Source: Datnioides undecimradiatus
Lineage: Eukaryota; Chordata; Actinopteri; Lobotiformes; Datnioididae
NCBI GenBank assembly: GCA_008933995.1
Contig: WARS01000036.1
Location: 6,734,419 to 6,798,418 of the forward strand
Direction: 5' to 3'
DNA: 64,000 nt
Part shown: piece by piece, positions 52,649-64,000 of the stretch
Layout: the number at the start of each line of letters is the position of its first letter
Position numbering within the stretch: position 1 is the stretch's first letter
Translations under genes and position numbers: made by a program
Notes under the pieces: model-generated
What the model was told of the DNA's origin: nothing
Databases searched by the model: none
What the model saw: the letters and a program-made list of their open reading frames with translations, nothing else

Positions 52649-55600
52649 TTATGAGGAGTTTATTTTACAGGGGTGTGTTTCTGTTTGTTCTAGTGGTCAG
52701 TTAGTTCATTTATCAGTTGAGTGTGCATGCCTCATAAGTGCACGTGCACCCGAAACCTTTTTAAAGAAACTATTTTGCACCATTTTGGCTCCTTTTTTAA
52801 ACAATGGAAATCTTTAAGGTTGGCCTGTCTACTACGTCACCTCTCACAGTAAAAAAAGTCTACAGGAGGAATTTGTAAAAGCCTGATCACATTTTCCATG
52901 ACAGCCCTTGTGCTGATGTGAGCAGATTTGTGCATCCTCCACACACTGGGAGTAACTTGGGGAAATGCCAAAGGGAAACATCACTGGAGGACAGTCGTTC
53001 TAATAATAAGAAAAAAATGAGCACCACCCAACAGCAAGGGAAATCCCAAAGAGTTACAAAGGAACAAACCAAGAACCAACTGCTATTAAATACCTAAAAG
53101 GTACTGCTTGCTGGGTAAATGAGCTCAGTTGCTGCTAACAAAAGCTGCACCATGTCTGGTCAGAAACACGGGTCTAATCTGTTCTTCAAAGAAAATATTG
53201 AGAGGCAGACATTTTTGCCTCATGGTGGCGCTAGATGAAATGTCAGGGTTCAGCAAAGTCTTTAGAATACAGTGTCTGGAGAGAAGACCATATTCATGAC
53301 AGTGCTTCCAGTAGAGATTAGGATGTGAGGCTTCTGTCTGTTACCACATGAATGGACTGACCATAAATGTTTACCTTTACTGTCTCCAAAAACATAATTT
53401 GCTCACTCAAGAAAGTTCACACAATCAACAAACAAAGGTAGCAATTATATCACAAAATACTCATTACTTGGTAGCACACAAACTGCTGGGAACAATGAAG
53501 AGAAATAGCAGGAACACTGAAATTGCAGCACACTTTGGGTTAAATGAATGCAACTGGGTTGCCGAATAATTCATAATGCATAGAAGAATGTAGCTGACTG
53601 CAGTTATGCTTCTTAAAGCTGCAATAGTTTGTGGCAGTGTGGAACAAGTTGTTGAGACAACATCCACATTATAATCTTGTTATTGTAAATGTATTAGCAT
53701 TAAATTACTTGCGTATCCATTAGACATTAAGCAACATTAGTGTGTGTTTAAAGTTATGTTTCTGGCCACCTGACGACTGTCAGTCCAACTTTCACTCTCT
53801 TTTAACACTTTCTTTGGTGTCTACTAACTCCTATGGGAAATATCTGGCTTTTTGGCTGCTAAATGCTTCACGATTTTCCCCAGCTAGTTGCCAGCTGCAT
53901 CTGCCACCTGTTTGGTGCCAATCAGATAGCACACAGTTGTTTTTGGAAATATTGCTGATGACAGGGAATTGCCTGGGCTGTAAAACCAAAACAATGATCT
54001 GAAAGACATACACCTGGTTTTTAACCCAAAATATTGACTAATGCAGCTTTAAGACCAGAAAAATTAATTGATATGTCAATAACATTTGTTGAAGTGATGA
54101 GTTATTAACTGCGGCTCAGCATACTAGCTCAGCGCTATTAAATAAGTCATTCCCAATTAACTCTGTCACTAACCATTTTCATTCTTTTTGTAGGGAATGG
54201 CCTTCTGAATATTATGCAACTGACAAGTAGCTGCTGAGCCTTCACTGGAATTAGTTAATGCGTAACACAGACTAGAGACAACGAAAAGATTGCTCTACAT
54301 TGTGTTGAGCTGGGGATCTTTCACTGTAACCACTTAATATTTGTACCTTCATGCAAAGTGTTAATGGAGATAAAGAACAGCAGCAGTTTGCTCCTCCGGG
54401 TCCAAAACTGCTGATGTGATTAAGAAACCAACAGCAGACGTGTTGGTCTACAATTTAAATGGGATGGAAATCATTAGTGCTCCAAAAGGAATTATGTAAC
54501 TCTGTAATCATGGCGATAAAGAAATGACACCCCATTTTATTTTCTGCTCCGCTCTGCTCTGCTAGCCTGTGGCCATACTTCAACATTTACAAGGAGTGAG
54601 CTTCCACATAATGACAGTTTGTATTACAGGCCCGCAGAGAAAAGCTAATTGGGATATCAGGCTCTGAAATTTAAAGCATATTCAGTCCCAGAGGTTTGTA
54701 AGGAAGACAAGTTTCTGTGCTTCCTGCACTATTAACATTTTGACATCCTTTGCACAATGAACGCCTTTGAAGTAGGAGAGATGAATGGGAATACGGAGCT
54801 AGCTGATGATTTCACATATTTGTTGACATATTTGTTAAATACGAGTAAAGATAAATTTAAATTTAAAGCTGGCATTGGCAGCATTTTCTTGGCGTCTTTG
54901 GGCACGAATTCCATAGTAGCCTTTAAGTATATTGTAATTGTGGTGAAGTGGTCAGAGAGAAAACAAGTCTTCTGCACGTCCTCTTGGCTCTGTTTGCAGG
55001 CTTTAGACAATCAAGCATGTTATAGGAGATGGAGGCCAACCACAGGTCATTCCAGAGAGACGGTGTTTCTATTGGCTGGTCTACAAATGCAGATAGGGCC
55101 TTTAGCTGAATCAGTGGTGGAAAATCCTGCCCAAAATTATTCACGTTGTGATACATTTCCAATATTTCCTTTGTCTACAATTGCAGAGAGTGCAAAACAC
55201 ATGAGCGAACATTTCACAGCTCCACACAGAGCTTTTGGAACTTTAAGTTTGATGCCACGGTGCTTGTTTTGACTAGGGTGTTTGAAATTGTGGGTTTGGT
55301 GGGAGGGGCTTAGGTTGAGGAGGCAGCAGAGAGATAGGTGGAAGGTCTTGCCTACTGCAGCTTTAATCCACATGCAGAGCTGCAGTTTTACGGCTGCATA
55401 TCCAATCCAATCTGCCCCAACTATTGGTAAAAGCGGTAACAAACAGCAACTGTTTTGGCTCACGATACAAATGAGGCCATAAAGGATGTATTGAGAAACA
55501 GAGGATTCAGGTGTGTCACCCCTTTCACTGTAAGTTGTCACTGTACAGACTGTACAACCTGTTTTGTCAAAGAGATGACTTCACGGCCCACCAAACAGTT

Positions 55601-58600
55601 TTGTTAAATCAAGCATATTTTCTGTTCAGTACAGGGAGGTTTGTGGACCTCACACGCTGTTCCGGATGTCCTTGCATCTCCTCTGTCCTCCTGGTTATTT
55701 TGGACCAAAACTAGGAATGCAAAAGCATAACAGACCAAGAGAACTAATAATAAATGTTCCGTGTTTTATTTTGTGTTGCATGTTATTGTGTAATTGTTTA
55801 CATATCTCTTGTTTACATATCTCTTGATTAGTTAAAACAATTTTATATATATTTTATATATTTAATATTAACATTGTAGGAAAAACCCTAGTTGATTTGT
55901 CCGAGAAGATTCTTGGTCGTCTAGACTGTGGTATGTTTCAGTATGTGATATCCACTGGAGGTTAGTGAGGTGCAGTGGTGCTCCGTCTTATTTTAAGATA
56001 TTTATAATGGAGTTTTTTCCCAGTTACAGTGATATTGATTAAATGTCAGAGCTGAGATTATTTATATTTCTCCTGCGCCTGTATTAGGATCATTATTCAT
56101 TTTCATTTCATTTGATACCAGATCTTACCTATGTAACATTTGAGCTAACAGCTTAAGAGTTTGTTTTCATGACCTGTATCCATGTGATTTCAGTGAACTT
56201 AAATAACAGATCACCATCACCTAAAGGACAGAATGGACCATAGGCTGGATAAAAGTCCCATAATTGTCCTCCAACTACATGTGGAGGAGTAGTTTTCATC
56301 TTGTAATGTGGGTTGCTCAAGTTTTACATTTATTGTCATCATAGATTTTCATTGTTTTACAAATGTTTGTTGTGGATATGAGTCTGCCAGGTTGAACAGT
56401 TTGGTAAGTTTAATGGGATTTCTTTTTCTTGGATTGTTTACGTGGAATATGTGACATTCATGTAGGTGTTTTGTTGGTCTCCGATAAAAGTATCGTCAGA
56501 CAGGTGAAAACACCAAACGGCAACCCTTGCTGTAAATCTGGAACCTGCTAAATGTGAGGGAGTGAGTTACTGAGTGAGTTAAAGCAAAACCCCTGATTGA
56601 TTTGGTAACACCCATGGCCACTTGTGGTAACAGTATGTTTGAAATAAGCAAACACACCTCAAGGGTAATAAAACACATAGGGCTCAGCTGACAGTGCAGT
56701 CAAAATCATGTAGTTTTAGTACTCAAATCTTAATTTCATCATGCCATGTGCAACTATAATCTGATTTCAAGTTGCACACATCAGGAGTTCTCCATATGGA
56801 AAGCCATGTAAATCCATGCAGAAGAAGAGCATACATCAAGATGACGTCATTAAAAATGCGCCAGCTGAACCTGGGAAAACATGATGGAAACATGACATTT
56901 CTGTATTCATGCATTAATTTGGTTACATCAGACATGTTTCGAATGACGAGGAGACCGTTTTAACCTGCTGCTTTCTTTCATGTCTTCGGTGGAGCAGAAG
57001 CTTCAGTGGACAACTTCAAATTCTGTAATATTAGGTTTCCTCATGTGCATATTACATGCACACTAAAACAGGTGAATGGAAACGCACTTAGTTAGAGCTG
57101 TGCAGCTTGTTGCCATGTACTGCTCATCTAATGGCTCACCACAGCTGCTTCTTCTATTACTCCTTTGAAATATGAAAAGTGATCCGCTGACAAAAAGTGG
57201 CAATTAGATGTTTATTTACATACGATCGCAGTTGGGGCTAAATGTAGTCATAACTAAACTTCATTAAGTGGGGATCCTTCAGCAGATGAAAATGTCTGCT
57301 TTGCATTAGCACTAACTTAATACACCTCAGATCCAATGTAAGGAGAATGACCAGGAAACAGCGAGGGTGTTACCAGTGTGATTAACGATATAAGGGCTGC
57401 ACGTGTGCATTGTTGCCTGTTATTCTCTGGTGCTTGCGATGGCAGCTCAAATGCAGAAATGAGTGGAAAAGGAGGACTTCATCAGTAAACTTAGTTCCAT
57501 GAGGTGATTTGCATCGGAAGAAGAGTGAACAAGTATGTCTTTATTAGTGGTAATGCCTGCCAGTCAGTCAGAAACAAGTAGCTCCCCATTGCCTTGGTGT
57601 ACATTGCTGCATCTTGTTTGCTCAGAATGGCTGCAAGTTGTTACAGAACTGATCATTTTTCTGGCGCGTTTGACTCCAACTAATGTTCACTTTGAAGGGG
57701 AGACACACACATACCTGTAATTACTTTTCCATACCTTTCTCTGCCTGTCTCCTTCCCCCCATTAAGAAGCAGACTCTAAAGTTTTCCCATTAGACAGCTA
57801 AATCTGACTCTGACTCAGTATGTGGGTTTGAAATCCATGCTGTGTGATTCGACTGCTAAAATCTCAGAGCTTGTTGTGTGTGTGTGTGTATGTGTGTGTG
57901 TGTGTATATTAGCTGGCTTGCGGCATTTTGGCCCAGACAGCTTTTATTAAAGTGACAGAACAGCCATGATGAGGAATGGGAAGGGGGGGGTAGGATGTGA
58001 GATGTGCTCATAGTATAAGGTTCAATGACCAACATGTGGCTAATATATGAAGCTAGAAGTTGGAAGAACACTCCTTCACTTGTGGATCCTGAACAGAGGA
58101 CACATTCACGCTAGGGTTCATAACATCCCAGAGCCAAGGTTGAACAACCCTCCCCCCAACTTTAACCCCTTCCTCACCTATTTCCTCTTTTCTCTCCGTT
58201 TTTACTGTGTCCTGACATGCACCCCTCATCCCTTCATCCTCTTTCCTAAAATAATCCTCTCTGCTCATCACCATTCCCCTCACATTTGTCTTTTGCCAGT
58301 GTCACTCAGCTGTGTCCTCCGCCAGCTCTGCAGCCACCGCTGAGAAATATTTCACTTCTTCTCTGCTGTTTTGTGGTTGAAATACATTTTGGTTTGTCAG
58401 AATGATCTGGTCACTGTTACAGTTGACTTAAAGTGGTAAGTACGATCCATGTGGGAGATGTTTTGGAACAAAGAGTCTCAAAATTGTTTCACTCCTTTCA
58501 TTTCTACCAAATGCAATAGAGGGTCACAACAAAACAACACTGGACTGAGGAGGATGAATCTTTCTGTTGAACAGATTCATTTTTCCAAATCAGTCACAAA

Positions 58601-59348
58601 AAGAGGATCTTTTGTGATTTATTCCTTCTGCATGTGGTCTGTCCAAAAGATCCATAACCCCACCCCCCACAGTTTGGCTCAAACGTAAAGTTAAGCAATA
58701 CTTTTAAGCTTGTTCTTCTTGCTGTTTTGCAGTAAGAGAAAAAACCTCACAGGTCGGCTCAGGACAACGCTTTTAAACATTGCTTAACATCTTGGATGAA
58801 GCTCTTTTCGTTGTGTTAGTTGCTTTCTCTCCTTTTCTTTCATCCCCCAGGGTCAGGACAGTATGCCTACGGAGACGACGAGGACTGGTATTCTCGTAGA
58901 TATAAAGGTGACTACATGCTGAGTTTGACACTACCAAATGCATGCACAAGTTCAGGATGTGTCATCGAAAATATATTTATGTCTTTCAGGCAGAGGAAGG
59001 AGAGGGATTTTGACATAATAAAACATTTTTATTTAGATTTATTTGTAATATAACCCAAGATGATGAAACAGTTAGCAGAGGGTTAGAATTTTTAAAAATC
59101 TATTTTTACATTTCACTGTGTCCTTAAAGAAGTATAATTTTAGTTGAGCCAGTTTTGTAAACTGACTCAGTTACGTCAAATGAGCTTCCAGCTTTAAATT
59201 CGGGGTCAGTTAGACGTGGAACATTGTCGTCCAGGCCAAACCAAACTCTCCTCGTGTAAAAACTCAAATGTAGTATTATTTTCTCCTACTCAGCGGTTGT
59301 GGAGTCTTTGCCAACACACATACACATACACACACAGACAGAGAGAGC

Positions 59349-59379
<31 letters not shown>

Positions 59380-62300
59380 CAAGCAAGGCGTGCTGTTTAA
59401 TGAATGCTCATTTTTATTCTAACTGGAAATTAGCCTAATCTGGTGTGTATTTTCTTACCCAAGTGTGTGTGAGTGTGTGCATGTTGGTCCAGGGGGCTGA
59501 GTGTTTGTCCTGAGCCAGCAGGAAATAAACTGCAGATTTTGATTTCCCTCTCTTGGAATAAAAACCTTGTGGCCCCTCAAACTTGGCATCAAACTAGGAA
59601 CTTTTACACAAACTTGTAGAGATGAGTAGAGGTATCCACCATGGGAGATCAACAGCTAAAAGCAATTGTCTGATAGCCCGAGGGGAAATAACTTTTGTTT
59701 TTAAGAGTTAGACGAGATGATCGATACCATTCTCATTTCTATATGATCAATCAGCTATAGCCAGCCGAGCTTATCTTAGCTTAGCTTAAAATAAAGACTC
59801 AAAATTAATTTCGTGATCTTAGAGGCACTTTAAGTGGATTTTGTTACCTTTGGACAATTTCCAGTGTCTATGATATGCTAAGATAACTAGCCCCTGGAGG
59901 TAGGATCATATTTATCAACTGTTATTTAAAATGAGACTGTTGTATTGTCCAGAGGAACACTGATACATCCATGGTCAGTCTAATCCATGTGATGTTTGGG
60001 ACTAACGACTAAATCTTAAAGGGATTGTAGTAGAAACAGCTGTTTTAAGTCAATGGTGTGTTAAGTATGTATAAACAGCTGCAATCTAAACGCAGATCTT
60101 AATCTGGGAGGAAATTTTCTCACTCTACCACACAAACACACTCACACACACAAACACAGATACACACACACACAGATTCAGAAACTTAAGTGCTCTCCCT
60201 ACACAGCATTATCTGTCTTTTCCTGAAGTGCGACTATCTCCCTGCCTCATGAGACACTTGGATTGTGGGAAGTCACAGATAAGGTAATGAGAAACCCACC
60301 ATGTCTGTCTCAGCTCAGATGATGGGCGGGTTTCACATTTTCACACTTTAGAAGGAAGTCTTTCCGAGCTTTTATAGTCTTCAGGTAAGTACTTATTATT
60401 GAACACTGACATTAACAACAGTCTCTTCCAGCTCTAAGGCGTACCATAAAAATATATAATTGCCTTGATGCAATGAAGAAAAGGTCAGTACAGCTATCTC
60501 TCCTCAATTTGTAGGGACACCGTGGTGTGCTCCCATTAAGGTGAAACATGGTGACGTGAGCTGTCGCACACCCAGAGGAGAGCACTACAGGAACGTGATG
60601 GGGACACGCTGTAAAATCCGCTGCAAGCAGGGATACGAGGCCCAGAGCTCAGAGGTGGTGTGCATGGCCAGCAAACACTGGTCCTCTAACTATGCCTGCC
60701 GAGGTAAGAATGCACACACACACACTGAGCATGTAGCATTCAACATACACACATCTGAGCTCATCCATGCACCTGTATGAAATTTCCCTTATGGACATTT
60801 TAAACCCAAATCTTACATTTTTAGTGAATTAAAACTGCCTGTAGCTGATGTTCAGGACTTTGAAGATTGATTCATGTTGATGCAACAAATTTGTCAACAA
60901 TTTTTGGATCTTTCTGGGGTTTTTATTGGATTTATTTCTCCCTGAAGTGTTTTCTCTGTAGGGTGTCAAATCATATTTGAAAACAGTATTTAAATCACTC
61001 CAGGGTACTAACGGTAAATTACTGCCATTACTACTAATTTGTATGATGTCTGAAAAAAAAGTATTGGGTTGAATGTTGAGTGAAAATTTGGCTGCTATAG
61101 GTTACTATTGCCACTACGACGACAACCATTAATACAGTTATCAAATGTTACATCAGTTGCTGAATTAGTCCAGGTTATGGGCTTATTCTTCATAGCCTAG
61201 GTTTGATCAAATAATCACTGTGTACTGCAAAACATTTCATCATTTCCAACGTGTTAAGAAATTTGCATTTGGTATATGAGTTTTGATAAAAGTCCAAGAT
61301 GGACCTGTAAATACAGGATTATTCTAAGGATGCATCAGGTAGCTGAACTGAATTAAACAGAGCAAATCACTCATTAACACAAAGACCTTCCACCAACGCT
61401 GAGCTGTTTCCCTGACAGAGATCCGCTGTCCCAAGCTGAACATGCCCGCTAACGGTGGCTACAAGTGCTCGGACGGCTCTTACTTTAACTCTCGCTGTGA
61501 GTTTTTCTGCTCCCCTGGATTCAGTCTGAAGGGCCAGAAAACGGCAACGTGCCAGCACAGCAAGGTGTGGAGTGCCGGAGTCCCCACCTGTGTGGGTAAG
61601 GCTGTGTGTCATTGTTGTTTGTGCAGCATTTTATCTGCCACACAGGACTGGAGCCTGGAAACTAGCCTACCTGCGTTTTGCAGGTCTGTGTAACGTGTAA
61701 TTTACCTGCTTAAAGCATAATGTCAGCTGCAGACAAGTGGATAAAAGTCGAAGGCATAAAGTACTCCTCATAATACAAGGTTATGTGATTGTTGTTTGGA
61801 AAAAACAAGCCTCAAGACATGTACATATACACAGACACACACGCACACAAACATACACTGTGGTTTGTCTCTCTTCCCTGGAGAATGATAAATGTTTTTC
61901 ACGTCGTTGCAGCTTGAGCCTGAGCCTGAAAATAACTTGACTCTGTTCCTCATGAAAAGCTAAGATGTTGACGCCGGCACTTAGGGGATCATATGAATGG
62001 CTGAATAGTCCTTCAGCCTTGGTGACAGTGGACAATCACAGGGTTTGTGTGTGCTCAGACAAATTCAGATCTTGCTGCATCACAGCCATCACATCCTGAC
62101 AATGGTGTTTGCGAAGTGACATTGAGAGTCTTAAATCCGTCTGCGGGGACAGGTTTAACTTCATGTTGATACAAAAATGGATAAAATTGTTTTATTTTAT
62201 CTGCTCTAATATAGGCTAAGCTGCAAATATTAGCATTTCAGCAACCTATCTAGCTACGTACACATAAAGGAGCATCTCAATAACTAGTTACATGTGTAAT

Positions 62301-63375
62301 ATTTCCACACTTTGTGGAAGAATTAATGCTTTTATCAGAGACTGTATATAAAAATGGACGACATGATCCCCTGAGAGCTCGCTGCAGTATAAATCATAAT
62401 CCCCACTCCCTTCATGATCACAAATAGGACAAGGGCTAAACTAAAAATACTTGGCTAATGTTCTGGCTCCATTTTTGAGCAGTGACAGAAGTTAAAGCAT
62501 GTTGTTTATCTTTATAGACTGCGTATGGTCCTTTATCCTAAAAGTAATTTCTCTTGCAGTGTTAGAATTGAAAACATAAAGTTTGAAAATACAAACAAGT
62601 CATAAGAAAAATAATACTTGGATTAAGCATCATGTCTGTAGCTGTCACATGAATTTTTGAGAAATTTGTCATATTTTTACATCATATTTGTAATGTTTTA
62701 GAAGGGGTCTACTGGAAACAATTAAATGTCAGCTGGTGGCAGTGTTGTGAGCTTACACACACAGCAAATCTTAGCTTTGTTTGTTAACTTGCGTGATCAG
62801 AACAGCTGCTTTTTGTCTACCTCTGCCAAACATTAACCACCTATTATGTCAAAAAAATAATTTAGAGGGTAAATCTGAAACCATTATCACTGCAAACTGT
62901 TGCAAGAAGAGAAAGCAGGGACTACTAGGGACACAGTGAACAGTCTGTTCTGTTTTTTATGAAACTTTCTCTCTCTGTGTCTGTAGATATTGATCTTCCA
63001 AAAATCAAGTGTCCCAGTCTGAAGGATAAATGGGCTGAACCAGGAAAACTGACAGCCAGGGTGACCTGGGATACACCGGAGGGTGTAGACACTGCAGATG
63101 GCATCCTTACAGAGTCAGTCTCAACTCAACCACAATTTTAAGCTTTTCTCTCATTTTGCCTCAGTGCACTAAGTCTGTTTTATTCCTGTTGGTTATCCCG
63201 CTCTGAACACAAAGATCACAGTGAAAGATTAAAACAGAGCCTGTCTTTTGCAGTGTTATCCTGAAAGGGAAACCTTCAAAATCAGACTTCCCCGAGGGGC
63301 TCCATAAGATGTCCTACACTGTGTTTGACCGTGCAGGGAACAAAGGATCCTGTCGCTTCACTGTCAGAGTGCGAG
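51430..63375 (+). CDS. srpx: SRPX (sushi repeat-containing protein, X-linked type), 5' part
   Basis: Secreted or pericellular sushi-domain protein. Exons: 51430-51490, 58851-58907, 60515-60703, 61419-61595, 62987-63113, 63254-63375; all are GT-AG and in phase. The gene continues past the window, where a third sushi domain and the C-terminal domain are expected. Residues 1-18 (MDMWPLVLLFVQLCFCSG) form a signal peptide; the ATG has A at -3 and G at +4, and a second ATG lies at 51436. Exon 2 encodes a short acidic, Tyr-rich segment. Exon 3 is sushi 1 (TPWCAPIKVKHGDVSCRTP) and exon 4 is sushi 2 (MPANGGYKCSDGSYFNSRCE). Exons 5-6 are an HYR domain (EGVDTADGILTDVILKG, YTVFDRAGNKGSCRFTVRV). SRPX2 was considered; sequence (MPANGG, NSRCE) and position next to RPGR favour SRPX. 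Confidence 0.92.
52616..52647. repeat. (TG)n microsatellite
   Basis: About 16 TG units in SRPX intron 1. Confidence 0.95.
53613..54052. mobile_element. 440-bp TTAA-flanked MITE-like element in SRPX intron 1
   Basis: It starts TTAAAGCTGCA and ends TGCAGCTTTAA, an exact 11-bp terminal inverted repeat with no long open frame between. If TTAA is the duplicated target, the ends are AGCTGCA and TGCAGCT, which would fit a piggyBac-type non-autonomous element. The interior (GGCTGCTAAATGCTTCACGA, CCCAGCTAGTTGCCAGC) resembles a family I know from fish introns. Confidence 0.6.
54863..55366. mobile_element. Possible second element with related ends in SRPX intron 1
   Basis: The segment begins TTAAAGCTGGCA and ends TGCAGCTTTAA, ends nearly the same as those of the element 0.8 kb upstream, with a different interior. 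This could be a related or composite non-autonomous element. The left end has one inserted base relative to the other copy, so the boundaries are uncertain. Confidence 0.35.
57874..57906. repeat. (TG)n microsatellite with one TA interruption
   Basis: Located in SRPX intron 1, about 950 bp upstream of exon 2. Confidence 0.9.
59339..59378. repeat. (GA)n microsatellite after an imperfect (CA)n
   Basis: A GA run of about 40 bp, preceded by CACATACACA-type sequence from about 59314, in SRPX intron 2. Confidence 0.9.
59680..60020 (+). mobile_element. Copy of the dispersed fish repeat (plus orientation) in SRPX intron 2
   Basis: It contains AGAGTTAGACGAGATGATCG, then ATCTTAGCTTAGCTTAAAAT, then GGATTTTGTTACCTTTGGAC and CTAGCCCCTGGAGG, in the order expected for the common repeat also seen inverted in DCAF6 intron 16. 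It is diverged and has no coding capacity. The ends are approximate. Confidence 0.55.
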
Positions 63376-64000
63376 GTGAGCTCGGAAAGCAGAGTGGGAG
63401 CCTTAAGCTCTTTGATGATCAGTTGTGGAGCAGCAGTTCTCCAAAACTTCATTTTATTGCTTATTTACAAAAAAATGAAGTGGGATTTGGTGGCAATAAT
63501 GGGGACTATAGAAACTGTTGTTACATATGTAATTATATCAAATTTGTTGCTTGTGTAATCCACATATCTTTTAGTCAGTACACAGCAGGTCAACAGAACA
63601 TGCCAAATGTGATAATTGTCTACAGGCAGGAGTGCAATTCAACATGGAGAATAATGTTTCAATATTAAATCATCATTAATTGGTAAATAACTAAATTACA
63701 GTTTTTATTTGGTCTATTTGGTTTTTATTTGGTTTTGGCGCTCTGGGATAATTTTGGCACTGGTTAAATAAAACCGTACTAAATTTTCTGGCTTTAATCG
63801 ATATCAACAAGAAATTGTTTTATTTTAAGGAGGTCAGAGGCAAGGGGTAAGTTCTGTTTCGACACTGGGGAGGACACTCATTAAGAAGGGGGTCTCTTCT
63901 AAAAGTTTTGCATAGTTGCAGCTTCTTCTTTACCTTTCATTGCTTTCGTGAGTCTGAGTCACATTTCAATGGTCATCTAAATAAAACTCCTCTGTTACAA

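Larger units (their letters stand above)
51491..58850 (+). other. srpx: SRPX intron 1 (7.4 kb)
   Basis: The largest intron in the window. It holds two microsatellites, one good and one possible TTAA-flanked element, and otherwise AT-rich sequence with only short random open frames. No nested gene or RNA was recognised. Confidence 0.8.

Noticed and set aside
54757-55272. A 171-residue open frame in SRPX intron 1
   Set aside because: It has no familiar domain, overlaps a probable interspersed repeat, and has no splice-compatible partner exons.
61442-61693. An independent small gene starting at MPANGGYKC
   Set aside because: This is the internal part of SRPX exon 4 (sushi 2) with read-through into intron; the upstream acceptor and phase fit SRPX.

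Overview
The window is vertebrate nuclear DNA, most likely from a percomorph-type teleost. The reasons are GT-AG introns mostly of 0.1-3 kb, proteins close to human orthologues, and interspersed repeats of kinds I know from spiny-rayed fishes. It holds six protein-coding genes, two of them cut by the window edges. All exon joins given here were worked out by eye from reading frame, splice sites and remembered mammalian orthologues; none was checked by alignment or RNA.

Left block (about 1-30.8 kb), matching the human 1q24 order MPC2-DCAF6-GPR161. The first coding exon of MPC2 (mitochondrial pyruvate carrier subunit) lies on the minus strand at 852-945. It is divergent from DCAF6 (plus, 2474-22196, 20 coding exons), a WD40 substrate receptor of CUL4-DDB1 ligases with an IQ motif. 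GPR161 (minus, 25290-29745, 5 coding exons), a ciliary GPCR that restrains Hedgehog signalling, converges on DCAF6 tail to tail.

Right block (about 32.8-64 kb), matching the human Xp11.4 order OTC-RPGR-SRPX. OTC (minus, 32836-35644, 10 exons) is the mitochondrial urea-cycle enzyme. RPGR (plus, 36690-47721, 13 exons) starts only about 1 kb away, head to head with OTC. It ends in a very large ORF15-type exon with a glutamate-rich 27-bp repeat array and the conserved C-terminal basic domain. SRPX (plus, from 51430, 6 exons seen) runs off the right edge.

Non-coding content: several microsatellites, a 36-bp perfect palindrome in DCAF6 intron 7, an 80-bp palindromic minisatellite in DCAF6 intron 13, and several apparent non-autonomous transposon copies. 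The best of these are a hAT-like element at 24776-24950 and a TTAA-flanked element at 53613-54052. I saw no RNA genes, CRISPR arrays or viral genes. I found no unknown multi-gene system; the most distinctive items are the junction of the two synteny blocks, the RPGR repeat exon and the palindromic elements.
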